A stretch of 64,000 nucleotides of DNA from Thalassococcus profundi (GTDB lineage: Bacteria; Pseudomonadota; Alphaproteobacteria; Rhodobacterales; Rhodobacteraceae): contig NZ_QPMK01000016.1 in assembly GCF_003344785.1 (NCBI RefSeq), positions 61,875 to 125,874 on the forward strand, given 5' to 3'. The notes under the pieces were generated by a model. The model worked only from the letters and a program-made list of their open reading frames with translations. It made no database searches and was not told where the DNA came from. Position numbers and translations under genes: made by a program. This document shows, piece after piece, positions 42,013 through 50,391 of the stretch. Numbering within the stretch: the first letter of the stretch is position 1; each line of letters opens with the position of its first letter.

Positions 42013-42385
42013 CCTGACCTCCTGTTGCGTTGAGCGGACAGGCCCGGCAGGCGCGGAACATGCTCACGTTGAGGGAATTTGTGGGGATCAGCCGGCCCGA
42101 CCGCGCGCGCCAATGGCGGCAGCGCTCGGTCGAGAGGGTGCCGAGCACCGGGCAGTCGACGGTCTTGGCCTCGAAGACGCCGCGATAGATGTCCTCGACC
42201 CGCGACAGATCGCCGGGATAGCGCGCGGCGATCACCGCACTGACCAGCGAGGCGGAATAGCCCATCTGTTTGGCCACCTGGTTCTGGCTGCGGGCCATGC
42301 AGTGCTGCGCCAGACCGGCGACCCAATCCGGCAGATCCTCGCCCCAGCAGCGGCGGGCCTTTTCAATGGGGGTTTCAAGGGTCAT
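42005..42385 (-). CDS. Small early HTH-like protein with C-terminal cysteines
   Basis: This 126-residue protein has a helix-turn-helix-like segment (QNQVAKQMGYSASLVSAVIA) and four cysteines in its C-terminal half, including CRACPL. It starts at 42385 with an ATGA overlap on the preceding HTH gene. It probably binds DNA; the target is unknown. Confidence 0.6.
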   Translation of the reverse strand: MTLETPIEKARRCWGEDLPDWVAGLAQHCMARSQNQVAKQMGYSASLVSAVIAARYPGDLSRVEDIYRGVFEAKTVDCPVLGTLSTERCRHWRARSGRLIPTNSLNVSMFRACRACPLNATGGQDD

Positions 42386-42951
42386 GCGCGCGCCCTCGAA
42401 AGCAGGGTGAAATCGCCCAGGTTGGCGTCCCAGATTGCCTTGACGCTGCGCTCCCGCGGCGCAAAGGCGCCGGTGTCGCGGATCAGCCGGTAGAGCGCCA
42501 GTTGACCGCGCCCATTGGCCTTGACGTCGGCCCGCAGGTAGCCCGCCGCAGCCAGCGCCTGGCAGTACCGCTGGGCATCGGCCTCGGTGACCGGCGTGGC
42601 GGCGGTGTTCGACCACATGGCGATGTCGACATAGCTGAACGTGCCGCCAGCCTTGCGCATCGCCCGCCACATGTTGCCCTCGGCCGTGGTCTCGCGGATC
42701 ACCTCACCGTCGTCGTCGCGGGTGACCGGGTTGCCAGCCTTGCCGGTGACCTGGAACAGGACGCGGCGCCCACGATGTCCGATCCGCTCGACATAGCCGA
42801 ACTCGGTCCAGTCCTTGAGAGCCTTAAGAATGTATTCGTCGCTGCGGTTCGTGGCGCCCGCCAGTTCGCGGGCCGTGAATTGCCGGTGCGCCTTGGCAAC
42901 CGACCAGACGTGATCACGCAGGGCGAGTTTCCGGGTGTGTCGTGCCATCAT
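42382..42951 (-). CDS. Early DNA-binding protein with winged-helix region
   Basis: This 189-residue protein (start 42951, or 42948) has an N-terminal HTH (VAKAHRQFTARELAGATN, then EYILKALKDWTEFGYVERIG) and a second helical region (EADAQRYCQALAAAGYLRAD). Its ATG overlaps the MuB stop. The role is unclear; proteins in this slot may support transposition or early regulation. Confidence 0.6.
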   Translation of the reverse strand: MMARHTRKLALRDHVWSVAKAHRQFTARELAGATNRSDEYILKALKDWTEFGYVERIGHRGRRVLFQVTGKAGNPVTRDDDGEVIRETTAEGNMWRAMRKAGGTFSYVDIAMWSNTAATPVTEADAQRYCQALAAAGYLRADVKANGRGQLALYRLIRDTGAFAPRERSVKAIWDANLGDFTLLSRARA

Positions 42952-43688
42952 CCGAACCTCCGCATCTGCGGCGCCTTGCCGTCGTGCAGGGTCACACTGC
43001 CCATGTCCTTGAGCGACACCTGCTGGATGCCCAGCGTTCGGGCGCGCAGACGCACCGTGTCGAGGTTGTTGACGATCAGCCGGGCGGACCCGGCGCTGGC
43101 GGTGCGGATCGCAGCGCCGAGCCGCGCGTCGAGCGTCAGGCCGGGGCAGCGGATCTTGACCAGGTGGCCGAAATCCTCTTCGTCGATCGGCTCCGCCTGC
43201 ACCCGCTCGAGCATGCGGCTGTTGATCCGCTCCCATTGCCGCAGCTTCGACGGCAGGGCCTCTTCGCCGATCAGGATCACCGGGACAAAGCTGCCCTCGT
43301 AGATGTCCCGCACGATCTCGATCATCTTCTTCTGGACCAGGAAATCGGCCTCATCGATGATCAGCGGCACATTGGCCTGGGCCAGCGCGTCGCCGATCTG
43401 CGCGACCATGCGCCAGACCAGGCGCTCGGGCTTTACGCCGAGCTCGGCAAGGATCGCCTCGCAGAGTGCGCGCTGGGTCCAGACGCTCTTGACCTGGACG
43501 AGGCAGGCGCCGTGGGCGTTGGCGCAGTAAATGCTCGCCATGGTCTTGCCGAAACCGGACGGGCCGTAGAAACAGCCCATGCCAGGCAATCCGGCGGTGC
43601 GGTCGTCGAGGCGCTGCACCATCGTCTTGAAGGCCAGCACGTTCCTGAGTGGGGCTAGGGTGTTGTTCACCGGACTGCTCTGTGTCAT
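42948..43688 (-). CDS. MuB-like AAA ATPase, transposition target protein
   Basis: This 246-residue ATPase has Walker A GPSGFGKT (42-49), Walker B LIIDEAD (D112-E113) and an arginine region RINSRMLERV. MuB binds DNA, selects target sites and stimulates MuA. It lies directly after the transposase gene, as in Mu, and lacks the longer N-terminal HTH of Mu's own protein. Confidence 0.88.
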   Translation of the reverse strand: MTQSSPVNNTLAPLRNVLAFKTMVQRLDDRTAGLPGMGCFYGPSGFGKTMASIYCANAHGACLVQVKSVWTQRALCEAILAELGVKPERLVWRMVAQIGDALAQANVPLIIDEADFLVQKKMIEIVRDIYEGSFVPVILIGEEALPSKLRQWERINSRMLERVQAEPIDEEDFGHLVKIRCPGLTLDARLGAAIRTASAGSARLIVNNLDTVRLRARTLGIQQVSLKDMGSVTLHDGKAPQMRRFG

Positions 43689-43744
43689 CTTTTCCTCGTT
43701 GCTCTGTCAACGGCGCGGTCGGGGGGCCACCCGCCGCGCCAACC

Positions 43745-45895
43745 TCACCCCGAAAACCCCTTGCCCAGATCGTCCATGACGGCCTTGTGGGCGGCGTATT
43801 CCGGGGTCTGGCGATAGCCTTCCAGCCACCGCTCCTGGTCACGCTTCAGCGGCTCTCCGTCCGCCAGGCGCGCTTCCATCTCCATTGCCTGCGCGAACCT
43901 TGCGCGGGCGTCGTCTTTCGGGGCGCGGGCATCGGCCGCGGCCTTGGCTGCGCCGAAGTCGGCCACGAAGGCCGCGCGCTCGGCGCGCTCATCGGGGCTC
44001 AGCTCTGCCGCGCTGGGTTGCGGCCGGGGCGCGCGGGGCAGGGGCGTTGCCAGCTTGACCACCTTGGCGGCGACGTCTGGCGCCTCGGGCGGGTTCTCGG
44101 CCGCCGCGCCGTCCAGGAAAGTGCCCAGCTCCGCGGCATTGAAGCGGCGCGCCTTGTCGGCAGCGATCTTCTCGGCCTTGATCCAGTCGCGGCGCGCCTT
44201 GGCATGGTTGCGGGCCTCTTCGACGTCGAAGAACCCGGCGGCGACGCGGCACTCGGCATGGCCCAGGTACTTGCCGCCCAGAGAATAGAGATGCAGGCCC
44301 GCGCGCAGGTCCGCCGGATCGAACCGTGCCACCACTTTCTGGCCGGCGATGTCGTGCATCCACTCGCTGAAATAGTCGTTGCCCATGAACCGGACCTGGG
44401 CGGTGCGGGCGTCGGGGCGCAGGCCTTCCGCACCCATCAGCCACAGGCGGCGCTGCTGCTCGGTGGCCTTGCGGATCGGCGCCTGGACATAGCTCTGCTC
44501 GAATGTCTCGAGGATGCTGCGACCCATGGTGGTCTGCCCGCGACGCCCGGCGCGGGCGTTGTGTTCCTCAATGCCTTCGGCGATGACCTCGATGAAGCGC
44601 TCCAGAGGGATCGCAGCGGACTGGTAGTTCTCGGGCTTGGCATCGGGTCGGTTGCCGGTATAGGCGCCGGCAAAGCGCGGATCTTTGGAGATGTCGTCGC
44701 AGAAGTCGCGGAAGGCGCGCTCGATCGGCTTCGACTGGCCGCTGTAGGGCGTGGCCCAATGCACCTTGACGCCCAGCGTCGTCAGGATGCCGGGGATGTC
44801 GTCTTCCTTCACCTTGAAACGGAACCGCGTGGGCGTCCCGCCGGTCAGGAACTTGTTGGCGAACTCCCGGCCGTTATCCAGGACGATATGCTCGGGAATG
44901 CCGAAGCGCTCGATCATGTCCCCGAGGGCCAGGCTGACCCCGACCTTGTTGGGCGTCCGGTCGATCCGCCAGCTGAGGATGCGGCCCGAATAGATGTCCT
45001 GGAACGCCACCAGCTGCGGGCGCACGATCTCCCCTTCGCCAGAGTTGGACCCGGGCAGGGCCGGCCAGCGCACGAAGACGTCGAACCGATGGTAATCGGC
45101 GTTCACCGCCTCCATGGCATGCAGGCTGAGGCGGTCCCGGGTTTGCGCCGGGTAGAGCCGTTTCAGAGCGTCCACGCCCTTTCGGCAGAGCGTGATGGTC
45201 AGCTGCGAGAACTCGGCCTCGAGGTGGCGCCGCATCCGCCGTTCGGGCGCGATTTTCCAGCCCTCGGTCTTGGCGATCCGCACCGCGCGGCGGTAGACGG
45301 CGGCAAAGCTTGGACCTTCGGGGCGCAGGTAGTCGGAGAAGATGTAGTCGCGGAATGCGTCGCTGTAATCCGCTTCCTTCGATTTGCGCTCGGACGTCCC
45401 GTGACGCGGAGCCAAATAGACCAGGCGATCCTCGATGCGCACCCCGTCGATCAGGGAAAACCAGTTCCAGATCGTTTTCGCCGACACGCCGTGCGTCCGG
45501 GCCATCTGATTGACGGCCGTGTTCTTGATCATCCCGCCCATCAACAAGGCTTCGACCCTCTGGATCACGTCCAGCCGCTTTCGCGCTGCTGCGCGGGCGC
45601 GGTCGCTCAGCTGCTCGAAGTCCTGCCAGGCATCCTCGCGCTCGGGCGCAGGCGCCACCGGCGTTGCGGAGGCCAACAGAGCCTGTTGCGCACGGGTCGG
45701 GAACAGCGTCCAATGATATTCCCAGCCGCCGCCCTTGCCTTTCCGCCGGCGTGCGCAGTTCGGCATTCCGCGCCAATTGAAGCGTTCCGCCTGCATCTGG
45801 ACGCCGCGCTTGGTGGTCGGCAGGTCGGCAAGTTTCGCCGTGGCGATTTCTTGCGCCGTCCACCAAATCTGGTCGGGCTCGCGAACCTCAGTCAT
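43745..45895 (-). CDS. MuA-like DDE transposase
   Basis: This 716-residue transposase has an N-terminal Mu-type DNA-binding region (IWWTAQEIATAKLADLPTT), a second HTH (ARTHGVSAKTIWNWF) and an RNase H-like core with D267 (NADYHRF), D340 (IVLDNGREF) and E392 (KPIERAF), close to the D269, D336, E392 of Mu. It performs integration and replicative transposition. All three catalytic acids are intact, so the element could still move. Confidence 0.95.
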   Translation of the reverse strand: MTEVREPDQIWWTAQEIATAKLADLPTTKRGVQMQAERFNWRGMPNCARRRKGKGGGWEYHWTLFPTRAQQALLASATPVAPAPEREDAWQDFEQLSDRARAAARKRLDVIQRVEALLMGGMIKNTAVNQMARTHGVSAKTIWNWFSLIDGVRIEDRLVYLAPRHGTSERKSKEADYSDAFRDYIFSDYLRPEGPSFAAVYRRAVRIAKTEGWKIAPERRMRRHLEAEFSQLTITLCRKGVDALKRLYPAQTRDRLSLHAMEAVNADYHRFDVFVRWPALPGSNSGEGEIVRPQLVAFQDIYSGRILSWRIDRTPNKVGVSLALGDMIERFGIPEHIVLDNGREFANKFLTGGTPTRFRFKVKEDDIPGILTTLGVKVHWATPYSGQSKPIERAFRDFCDDISKDPRFAGAYTGNRPDAKPENYQSAAIPLERFIEVIAEGIEEHNARAGRRGQTTMGRSILETFEQSYVQAPIRKATEQQRRLWLMGAEGLRPDARTAQVRFMGNDYFSEWMHDIAGQKVVARFDPADLRAGLHLYSLGGKYLGHAECRVAAGFFDVEEARNHAKARRDWIKAEKIAADKARRFNAAELGTFLDGAAAENPPEAPDVAAKVVKLATPLPRAPRPQPSAAELSPDERAERAAFVADFGAAKAAADARAPKDDARARFAQAMEMEARLADGEPLKRDQERWLEGYRQTPEYAAHKAVMDDLGKGFSG

Positions 45896-46733
45896 CGAGG
45901 TCCTCCATCAGGGCCAGAAGGCTGTCCCGGTGCTCAGCGACGAACCGGCGCTGCGCCGCCTCTGGCGCGCGCTCCCATCGGTCCATGAGGTTGAGAAATG
46001 CCTCCTCAACACGGTCTTTTTCAGGTCGGGGCAGACCGGAATGTTCCGCCTTCCAGACCTTCCGTGCCGTCGCGGCGTTCTTGACCTTGCCCTCCGCCAG
46101 GCTGTCGACGACATGGTATCGCTCGGCCGAATTGGTGATCTGGGCGATCTGCATCAGATCGTTGAGCGCGACTGGCCTTGGCGCGGCGCGCAGCTTGCCG
46201 ACCTCGTCCGGTCCCAGTGCGGCGCCTGCCATGATCATGCGCCGCACATGGCGGTCGCTGACGCCAAGTTTTTCTGCTGTTGAGGCCGAGAAACTTGCAA
46301 CGGACATCGTGTCCGTTGCACCGTGTCTGGCTTTCGCGCCCGCAACGCCGCGCTTGGTTTCCGGATGTAGCTTCTCGTAAATCCGCTTTCGAGCTGACAA
46401 GAACACGGCTGTGTCGAGAGGGGTCAACTCGGCGCAAGCCAGGTTGTCGTCGATCTCCATCAATTGGGCGAAGTCATCGGTGCACTTCCAGCAGACCACC
46501 GGAACACTGTCCCAGCCAAGCTCCAAGGCGGCGGTCAGCCGATGCGCGCCTGCCAACAAGACAAAGGTGCCATCGCGCATCTTGCGGACGTGAATGCGAT
46601 CCTTCATCGCGCCGAGCTCGGTGATTGACGCTTTGATTGCGTCGACGCCTGCGCGCGACACTAGCCTCAGCCGGTGTCGCATGACGATATCAGTGACAGG
46701 CAAATCGGTGATGGTCGTCAGAATGTCACCCAT
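45888..46733 (-). CDS. ParB-like early protein of the prophage
   Basis: This 281-residue protein has a ParB/Srx N-terminal domain (ASITELGAMKD, LAGAHRLTAALELGW) and an HTH (EKLGVSDRHVRRM). Such ParB-like proteins precede the transposase in several alphaproteobacterial Mu-like phages; the role could be DNA binding in early regulation. It overlaps the transposase start by 8 bases. A second, unrelated ParB-fold protein is encoded at 49276. Confidence 0.8.
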   Translation of the reverse strand: MGDILTTITDLPVTDIVMRHRLRLVSRAGVDAIKASITELGAMKDRIHVRKMRDGTFVLLAGAHRLTAALELGWDSVPVVCWKCTDDFAQLMEIDDNLACAELTPLDTAVFLSARKRIYEKLHPETKRGVAGAKARHGATDTMSVASFSASTAEKLGVSDRHVRRMIMAGAALGPDEVGKLRAAPRPVALNDLMQIAQITNSAERYHVVDSLAEGKVKNAATARKVWKAEHSGLPRPEKDRVEEAFLNLMDRWERAPEAAQRRFVAEHRDSLLALMEDLDD

Positions 46734-46965
46734 CTTGGCGCGGACCTTTCGTCATCGTGTAGTAGAAAATTCGCCGACGCTCCGGCCCTTCTATCCGCAG
46801 CTGACAATCGATCCGGGCGCCTAGGCAGCGCAGTTCGGCGACACAGGCGCTGACGGCCGCGACCTTGCCACGGCGCATGATCTCCCAGGTCGAATGCGGT
46901 TTTCCGTCCGAAAGGACTTTCCGGACACGCTCCAGCCGCGCGGATTTGATCGAGGCGTTGTTCAT
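46726..46965 (-). CDS. Small winged-helix-like early protein
   Basis: This 79-residue protein (ARLERVRKVLSDGKPHSTWE, then CVAELRCLGARIDCQL and RRRIFYYTM) looks like a short winged helix. The ATG at 46965 overlaps the upstream stop as ATGA. Function unknown; it may be an early regulator. Confidence 0.6.
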   Translation of the reverse strand: MNNASIKSARLERVRKVLSDGKPHSTWEIMRRGKVAAVSACVAELRCLGARIDCQLRIEGPERRRIFYYTMTKGPRQDG

Positions 46966-47252
46966 CGCGCGCCGCCCTGGGCAAACGACGGGAACAGCGC
47001 CTCGGGTGGCAGGTCCATGGACCGCTTCCGGCAGGGATCGCACATGCGGTTGTGTGCGCCCTGGCTCTTGAACTTCACCCGACAGGTGATGCACGGGCGC
47101 ACGTCCCCAGCGGCATTCTGGACCAGCTTCTCCAGGCGCGTCGTCGCCCGGTCTTCCGAGTGGTAAAATCCGCTGACCCGCAGGCCGTTGCCATTGAAGA
47201 CGGCATAGCTCTGGCCGACCCGGCGGACCTCGTATGTCGGAGTGCCGGTCAT
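46962..47252 (-). CDS. Small zinc-ribbon-like early protein
   Basis: This 96-residue protein has a C-x2-C ... C-x2-C arrangement (CITCRVKFKSQGAHNRMCDPC) typical of zinc ribbons, after an N-terminal strand-rich part (YEVRRVGQSYAVFNGNG). The ATG at 47252 overlaps the stop of the membrane protein gene. No assigned function. Confidence 0.65.
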   Translation of the reverse strand: MTGTPTYEVRRVGQSYAVFNGNGLRVSGFYHSEDRATTRLEKLVQNAAGDVRPCITCRVKFKSQGAHNRMCDPCRKRSMDLPPEALFPSFAQGGAR

Positions 47253-47695
47253 TGCAGAGCTCCCGCGAAAATGATCAGGCCGATCCCGGCGACGAAGACG
47301 CACACACCGCCCAGGACATCGCCCGCTAGGCTGTCGGAAAACCGTCCCTCTGCGCGCTGAAACACGCGCCAGGCCCCGCGGAGGGAGGAGGAAACGCGGG
47401 GCCTGGTCTGTCCGGCGCGGTCGGACCCGCCGGAACAACGATCGCCGTTCTGCTCGTGAGTGGTGGTGGCGACCGTCGGTGTGAGATCCAGCGCGCCTTC
47501 GTTGGCGCGCAATTCGTCCATCATCAGCCCCTCGCCATAATGACCGACCAGCTGGGCGGCATGTTTGACCGCGGCCCAGCTGGACGGATGGCGCGCCGTG
47601 TGGATCAGGGTGACGCCAAGCGCGATGCGCTCGTGATCGGTCAGTGGCGCGGCGATCTCGTCGGCGCGCCGGGTGAGGGAGGCGCGCGTCAGCAT
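47249..47695 (-). CDS. Early phage protein with C-terminal membrane helix
   Basis: This 148-residue protein has a soluble helical N terminus (PLTDHERIALGVTLIHTAR) and one C-terminal membrane segment (LGGVCVFVAGIGLIIFAGAL). It lies second in the early operon. Tail-anchored early proteins may act in superinfection control, but that is a guess. Confidence 0.6.
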   Translation of the reverse strand: MLTRASLTRRADEIAAPLTDHERIALGVTLIHTARHPSSWAAVKHAAQLVGHYGEGLMMDELRANEGALDLTPTVATTTHEQNGDRCSGGSDRAGQTRPRVSSSLRGAWRVFQRAEGRFSDSLAGDVLGGVCVFVAGIGLIIFAGALQ

Positions 47696-47946
47696 GACGA
47701 AGCCTCCTGAGTGGATTTGACGGGGGCGGGTCTGGGAATGTCAGAAGGCCATTCCAGGTCGGGAGGCCAATTGTCGCTAAACCACTGACAGATCCGCATG
47801 GCGGTGTTGAGAGTGCAGCCAGCCCCCCCCGCGATCCTCAGAAAGAACTTCCCGTCGTTCGCCGTGTAAGCACCGACCGTGGAAAGCTTTAACCCCTTAT
47901 GGCGGCCGAACTCCCTCGCAAGCTGCAGTAGCTGGTCTGTGGACAT
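47689..47946 (-). CDS. Cro/Ner-position DNA-binding protein
   Basis: This 85-residue protein has an HTH-like core (LKLSTVGAYTANDGKFF, then GCTLNTAMRICQWFSDNWP) and is the first leftward gene beyond the operators, divergent from the repressor. That is where Mu places ner, which turns down repressor and early promoters. It starts at 47946, so its promoter must overlap operator O1. Confidence 0.7.
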   Translation of the reverse strand: MSTDQLLQLAREFGRHKGLKLSTVGAYTANDGKFFLRIAGGAGCTLNTAMRICQWFSDNWPPDLEWPSDIPRPAPVKSTQEASSC

Positions 47947-47960
47947 CGCCTAAACTCCTG

Positions 47961-48038
47961 TTTGGCATTTGCCCAACTGTATGTTAGGGATATGCCAAAT
48001 TGCAAGATCATTTTTTGTAGGGCATTTTCCCAACTGCA
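47961..48038. promoter_or_regulatory. Three-operator switch region between ner-like gene and repressor
   Basis: Three copies of a 20-base motif fill the 107-base divergent gap: O1 TTTGGCATTTGCCCAACTGT at 47961-47980 (+), O2 TTTGGCATATCCCTAACAT at 48000-47982 (- strand) and O3 TAGGGCATTTTCCCAACTGC at 48018-48037 (+). The shared core is GGCATWTNCCYAAC. This is the layout of a lysis/lysogeny switch bound by the repressor and the Cro/Ner-like protein. Confidence 0.82.
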
Positions 48039-48053
48039 GTCGCAGGAGCACCA

Positions 48054-48800
48054 ATGGATTTTCGTCAACTGGTCGAAGACCGTCTCGCCGAGCTTGGTGA
48101 GAACGTGAACAGCTTCGAGGCGAAGAATGGATGGCGGCAGGGGTTTCTCCGCACTATCGTCCGTAAAGACGAAAAGCGAACCGTACCCAACATTGAGAGG
48201 GCCAAGGAAATCTGCGAAGCGATGGGCCTGGAGTTCTACATCGGGCCCCCTAGGCCGATGCAAAAGGCGTCCGACTTCTCTGAAGATGCGGTCGCACGGA
48301 TCGACCCCTCGGTGGACGGCAGTCCCGAAGCGCTCCGCATGGGCTTCTTGCCGATACCTTTCCATCAACAGGACAAAGGACATCGCGGCGTGGGTCCGAT
48401 TGCACTGGCGAGGTCTTGGTTGATCGAACAAGGGCTGCGGCCCGACGATACTTACCTGGTATCGACGCCGAACGATGATATGGCCCCAACTCTGGGTTCT
48501 GGCGATCTTTTGCTTGTCGATGCCTCCAAAGAGTTGTCGCCAGATGCTGAGCTGTCAGTATTCCGTTTCAATAGCGCAATAGGAGTAGGTTGGGCGTTAG
48601 CGCCTTCAAAGAATAGTGCGGTTGTTTTTTTTGAAGGCCGATATACGCTACCGGTTGTCGCAAAAGGACCTCAATTTTCGGATTTCCAGTATATCGGTCA
48701 AGTCGTTGCGCGCTTTGATGATCTGCCGCGACCTTGGATCAGCAACCACGAAAGGCTTGATCTATTGAACAGAGCGAAGGCTCTTATAAATAAGGTGTGA
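48054..48800 (+). CDS. Prophage repressor, S24/LexA-like fold with degenerate catalytic site
   Basis: This 248-residue repressor has an N-terminal DNA-binding domain and a C-terminal S24 domain (NDDMAPTLGSGDLLLVDAS). The family nucleophile serine in S-M-x-P-T is an aspartate here (D-D-M-A-P-T), and the usual catalytic lysine segment is replaced (IGVGWALAPS). It may therefore not self-cleave, and so may not respond to RecA/SOS. It reads divergently from the early genes, from the operator cluster, with CAGGAG before the ATG. GC content is lower than in the structural genes. Confidence 0.85.
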   Translation: MDFRQLVEDRLAELGENVNSFEAKNGWRQGFLRTIVRKDEKRTVPNIERAKEICEAMGLEFYIGPPRPMQKASDFSEDAVARIDPSVDGSPEALRMGFLPIPFHQQDKGHRGVGPIALARSWLIEQGLRPDDTYLVSTPNDDMAPTLGSGDLLLVDASKELSPDAELSVFRFNSAIGVGWALAPSKNSAVVFFEGRYTLPVVAKGPQFSDFQYIGQVVARFDDLPRPWISNHERLDLLNRAKALINKV

Positions 48801-48804
48801 TTAT

Positions 48805-49137
48805 ATGCGGACATGTGAAATGAGAAACCGTTTCGTTGGAGTAGGGATTTTAATTCTTTCAGCCACTAATGCGGCGGCCGAGAGCTCATCTGTTTGCGCT
48901 GCAGAGGGCGTCATTGCATCTACAGTTATGGGCCATCGCCAGCTTGGTGGTTGGGGCATCGATGAGATGATGGAACGACTGGGATCCGAGCCTGGCCTGC
49001 GCGAGATGATCCTAGACGCCTACGCCCAGCCCCGAATGCAGACCCCGCAAACCCGCCAGATGATGATCGACGAGTTCGCGAACAAGTGGTCCGTGGCCTG
49101 CTATCGCGACGGATCGGTGCTGAAGAGAACTGACTAG
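48805..49137 (+). CDS. Small exported protein co-transcribed with the repressor
   Basis: This 110-residue protein has a signal peptide (residues 6-25, ending NAAAES) and two cysteines (C31, C99) around a helical body (QLGGWGIDEMMERLG, TRQMMIDEFANKWSVAC). It starts 4 bases after the repressor stop with AAGGTG upstream, so it should be expressed in the lysogen. It is a candidate for lysogenic conversion, for example envelope modification or superinfection exclusion. No family recognised. Confidence 0.65.
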   Translation: MRTCEMRNRFVGVGILILSATNAAAESSSVCAAEGVIASTVMGHRQLGGWGIDEMMERLGSEPGLREMILDAYAQPRMQTPQTRQMMIDEFANKWSVACYRDGSVLKRTD

Positions 49138-49275
49138 ATCATCTTTCCTTCATCGTTCCTCTTTTTGAGGGCGGTAACGTGGCCCCACTTGAGGGCTATA
49201 GTCAATTCGTCAAGAAGCAGACTCGCTTTGACTCTCTGACCAAGGCCTTCGATAGTCCACCTCACGTCACTAGGG

Positions 49276-50391
49276 ATGCACATGCAGAACGATCGCCAGC
49301 AAGAGATCCCTCTGGAGCAGCTTGATCTAGACCTACAGAATCCCAGGTTTGGTTTGCTTGCAGCGGAGGATCAGAACGAGGCCTTACGCATTCTTTACGA
49401 AAGCGCTGACTTGAAAGAACTTTGGCGCTCCATTGCCCAAGTTGGCTTCGAGCGCTTCGAGCCATTGATTGCTATCCCTGGAGCGTCAGAAGGTCGTTTC
49501 ATCGTTATTGAGGGTAACCGACGGCTCGCCGCCTGCAAAACGTTAATCAATCCTAGTGAGCTAGGACGTTCGGCTATGAGAGCCTTGCCGGAACTAGGTC
49601 CCTCCCAAAGAGCCTCTATAGACACTCTTCCAGTAGTGGTAGTTCGTGACCGCGCAGAAGCTGACGCCTTCATTGGTTTCAAGCATGTCAACGGTCCTGC
49701 GACTTGGTCGTCGATCGCCAAGGCCCGCTTCGGCGTTCGTCTCTTGGAGGCGGAAATTTCCGCAGTATCTCGAAAGGAGAAAATGCAGGATCTCTCCGAC
49801 AAACTCGGAGATGGCCCGTCAGTGCTGCTTCGTACCTTTGTAGGCTATAAGGTCTATCAACAGGCTATTGCCGAAGGTATTGCTGATGCGCCTGTGGAAG
49901 GCGACAAGCCGATCGAATTTTCACACCTCTATACTATGCTGAACCATCCGCCCACACGGAGTTTCCTAGGCTTTTCGCCTGGCCCCCTATCTGCTGACGA
50001 TGTTCGCGACAATCCCGTGCCGCCAGATGCAGTGCCGAGACTGAAAGAACTTTGGGATTGGCTGTTCGGCGAGAAATCGGTGATTGCGAGGCAAGGAACT
50101 GATCGGCCAAGACTGCAAAAAGTGATTGCAACAGAGAACGGTCTCGCGGCGCTAAGAGAAACAAAGGACTTAGATTACGCATACAAAGCGGCTGGGCTTG
50201 ACGCGGGCGACTGGAAACAGCGGCTTTCTGCAGCACTACACAATTCCCGCTTGCTGGATGAGGGCGTGTTCGAAGTTGTAGAGCATCTCGAGAAAGGTGA
50301 GATCGAGGACGCAAGAAAGCAGATCGAAAAGGCACGGCGATATCTATTCTCGGCGTTGCAAAAGCTCGATGTGGGAGCAGACATCGAGTGA
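49276..50391 (+). CDS. ParB/Srx-fold protein of a putative defence module
   Basis: This 371-residue protein has an N-terminal ParB/sulfiredoxin-like domain (IPLEQLDLDLQNPRFG, then FIVIEGNRRLAACKTL) and a helical C-terminal half. The ParB fold can hydrolyse NTPs or act as a nuclease in DNA-targeting systems. It overlaps the next gene by 4 bases (GTGA), so the two are translationally coupled. GC content is below the prophage average. It is not similar to the ParB-like gene at 45888 beyond the shared fold. Confidence 0.72.
   Translation: MHMQNDRQQEIPLEQLDLDLQNPRFGLLAAEDQNEALRILYESADLKELWRSIAQVGFERFEPLIAIPGASEGRFIVIEGNRRLAACKTLINPSELGRSAMRALPELGPSQRASIDTLPVVVVRDRAEADAFIGFKHVNGPATWSSIAKARFGVRLLEAEISAVSRKEKMQDLSDKLGDGPSVLLRTFVGYKVYQQAIAEGIADAPVEGDKPIEFSHLYTMLNHPPTRSFLGFSPGPLSADDVRDNPVPPDAVPRLKELWDWLFGEKSVIARQGTDRPRLQKVIATENGLAALRETKDLDYAYKAAGLDAGDWKQRLSAALHNSRLLDEGVFEVVEHLEKGEIEDARKQIEKARRYLFSALQKLDVGADIE

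Larger units (their letters stand above)
12897..49137 (-). mobile_element. Mu-like transposable siphophage prophage (minimum extent; ends not fixed)
   Basis: About 36 kb reads leftward in Mu order: regulatory genes, MuA-type transposase, MuB ATPase, DUF3164 and GemA, then lysis, terminase, portal, gpF, gpG, protease/scaffold, major head protein, gp36/gp37 and tail genes. There is no tail sheath; a tail tube, tape measure, NlpC/P60 hydrolase and gpJ-type tip indicate a flexible non-contractile tail (B3/D3112 style). All core genes look intact, so the prophage may be inducible. The left limit includes the methyltransferase cargo. The right limit may reach about 52.4 kb if the ParB/nuclease/D12 module is phage-borne. 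Confidence 0.9.
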
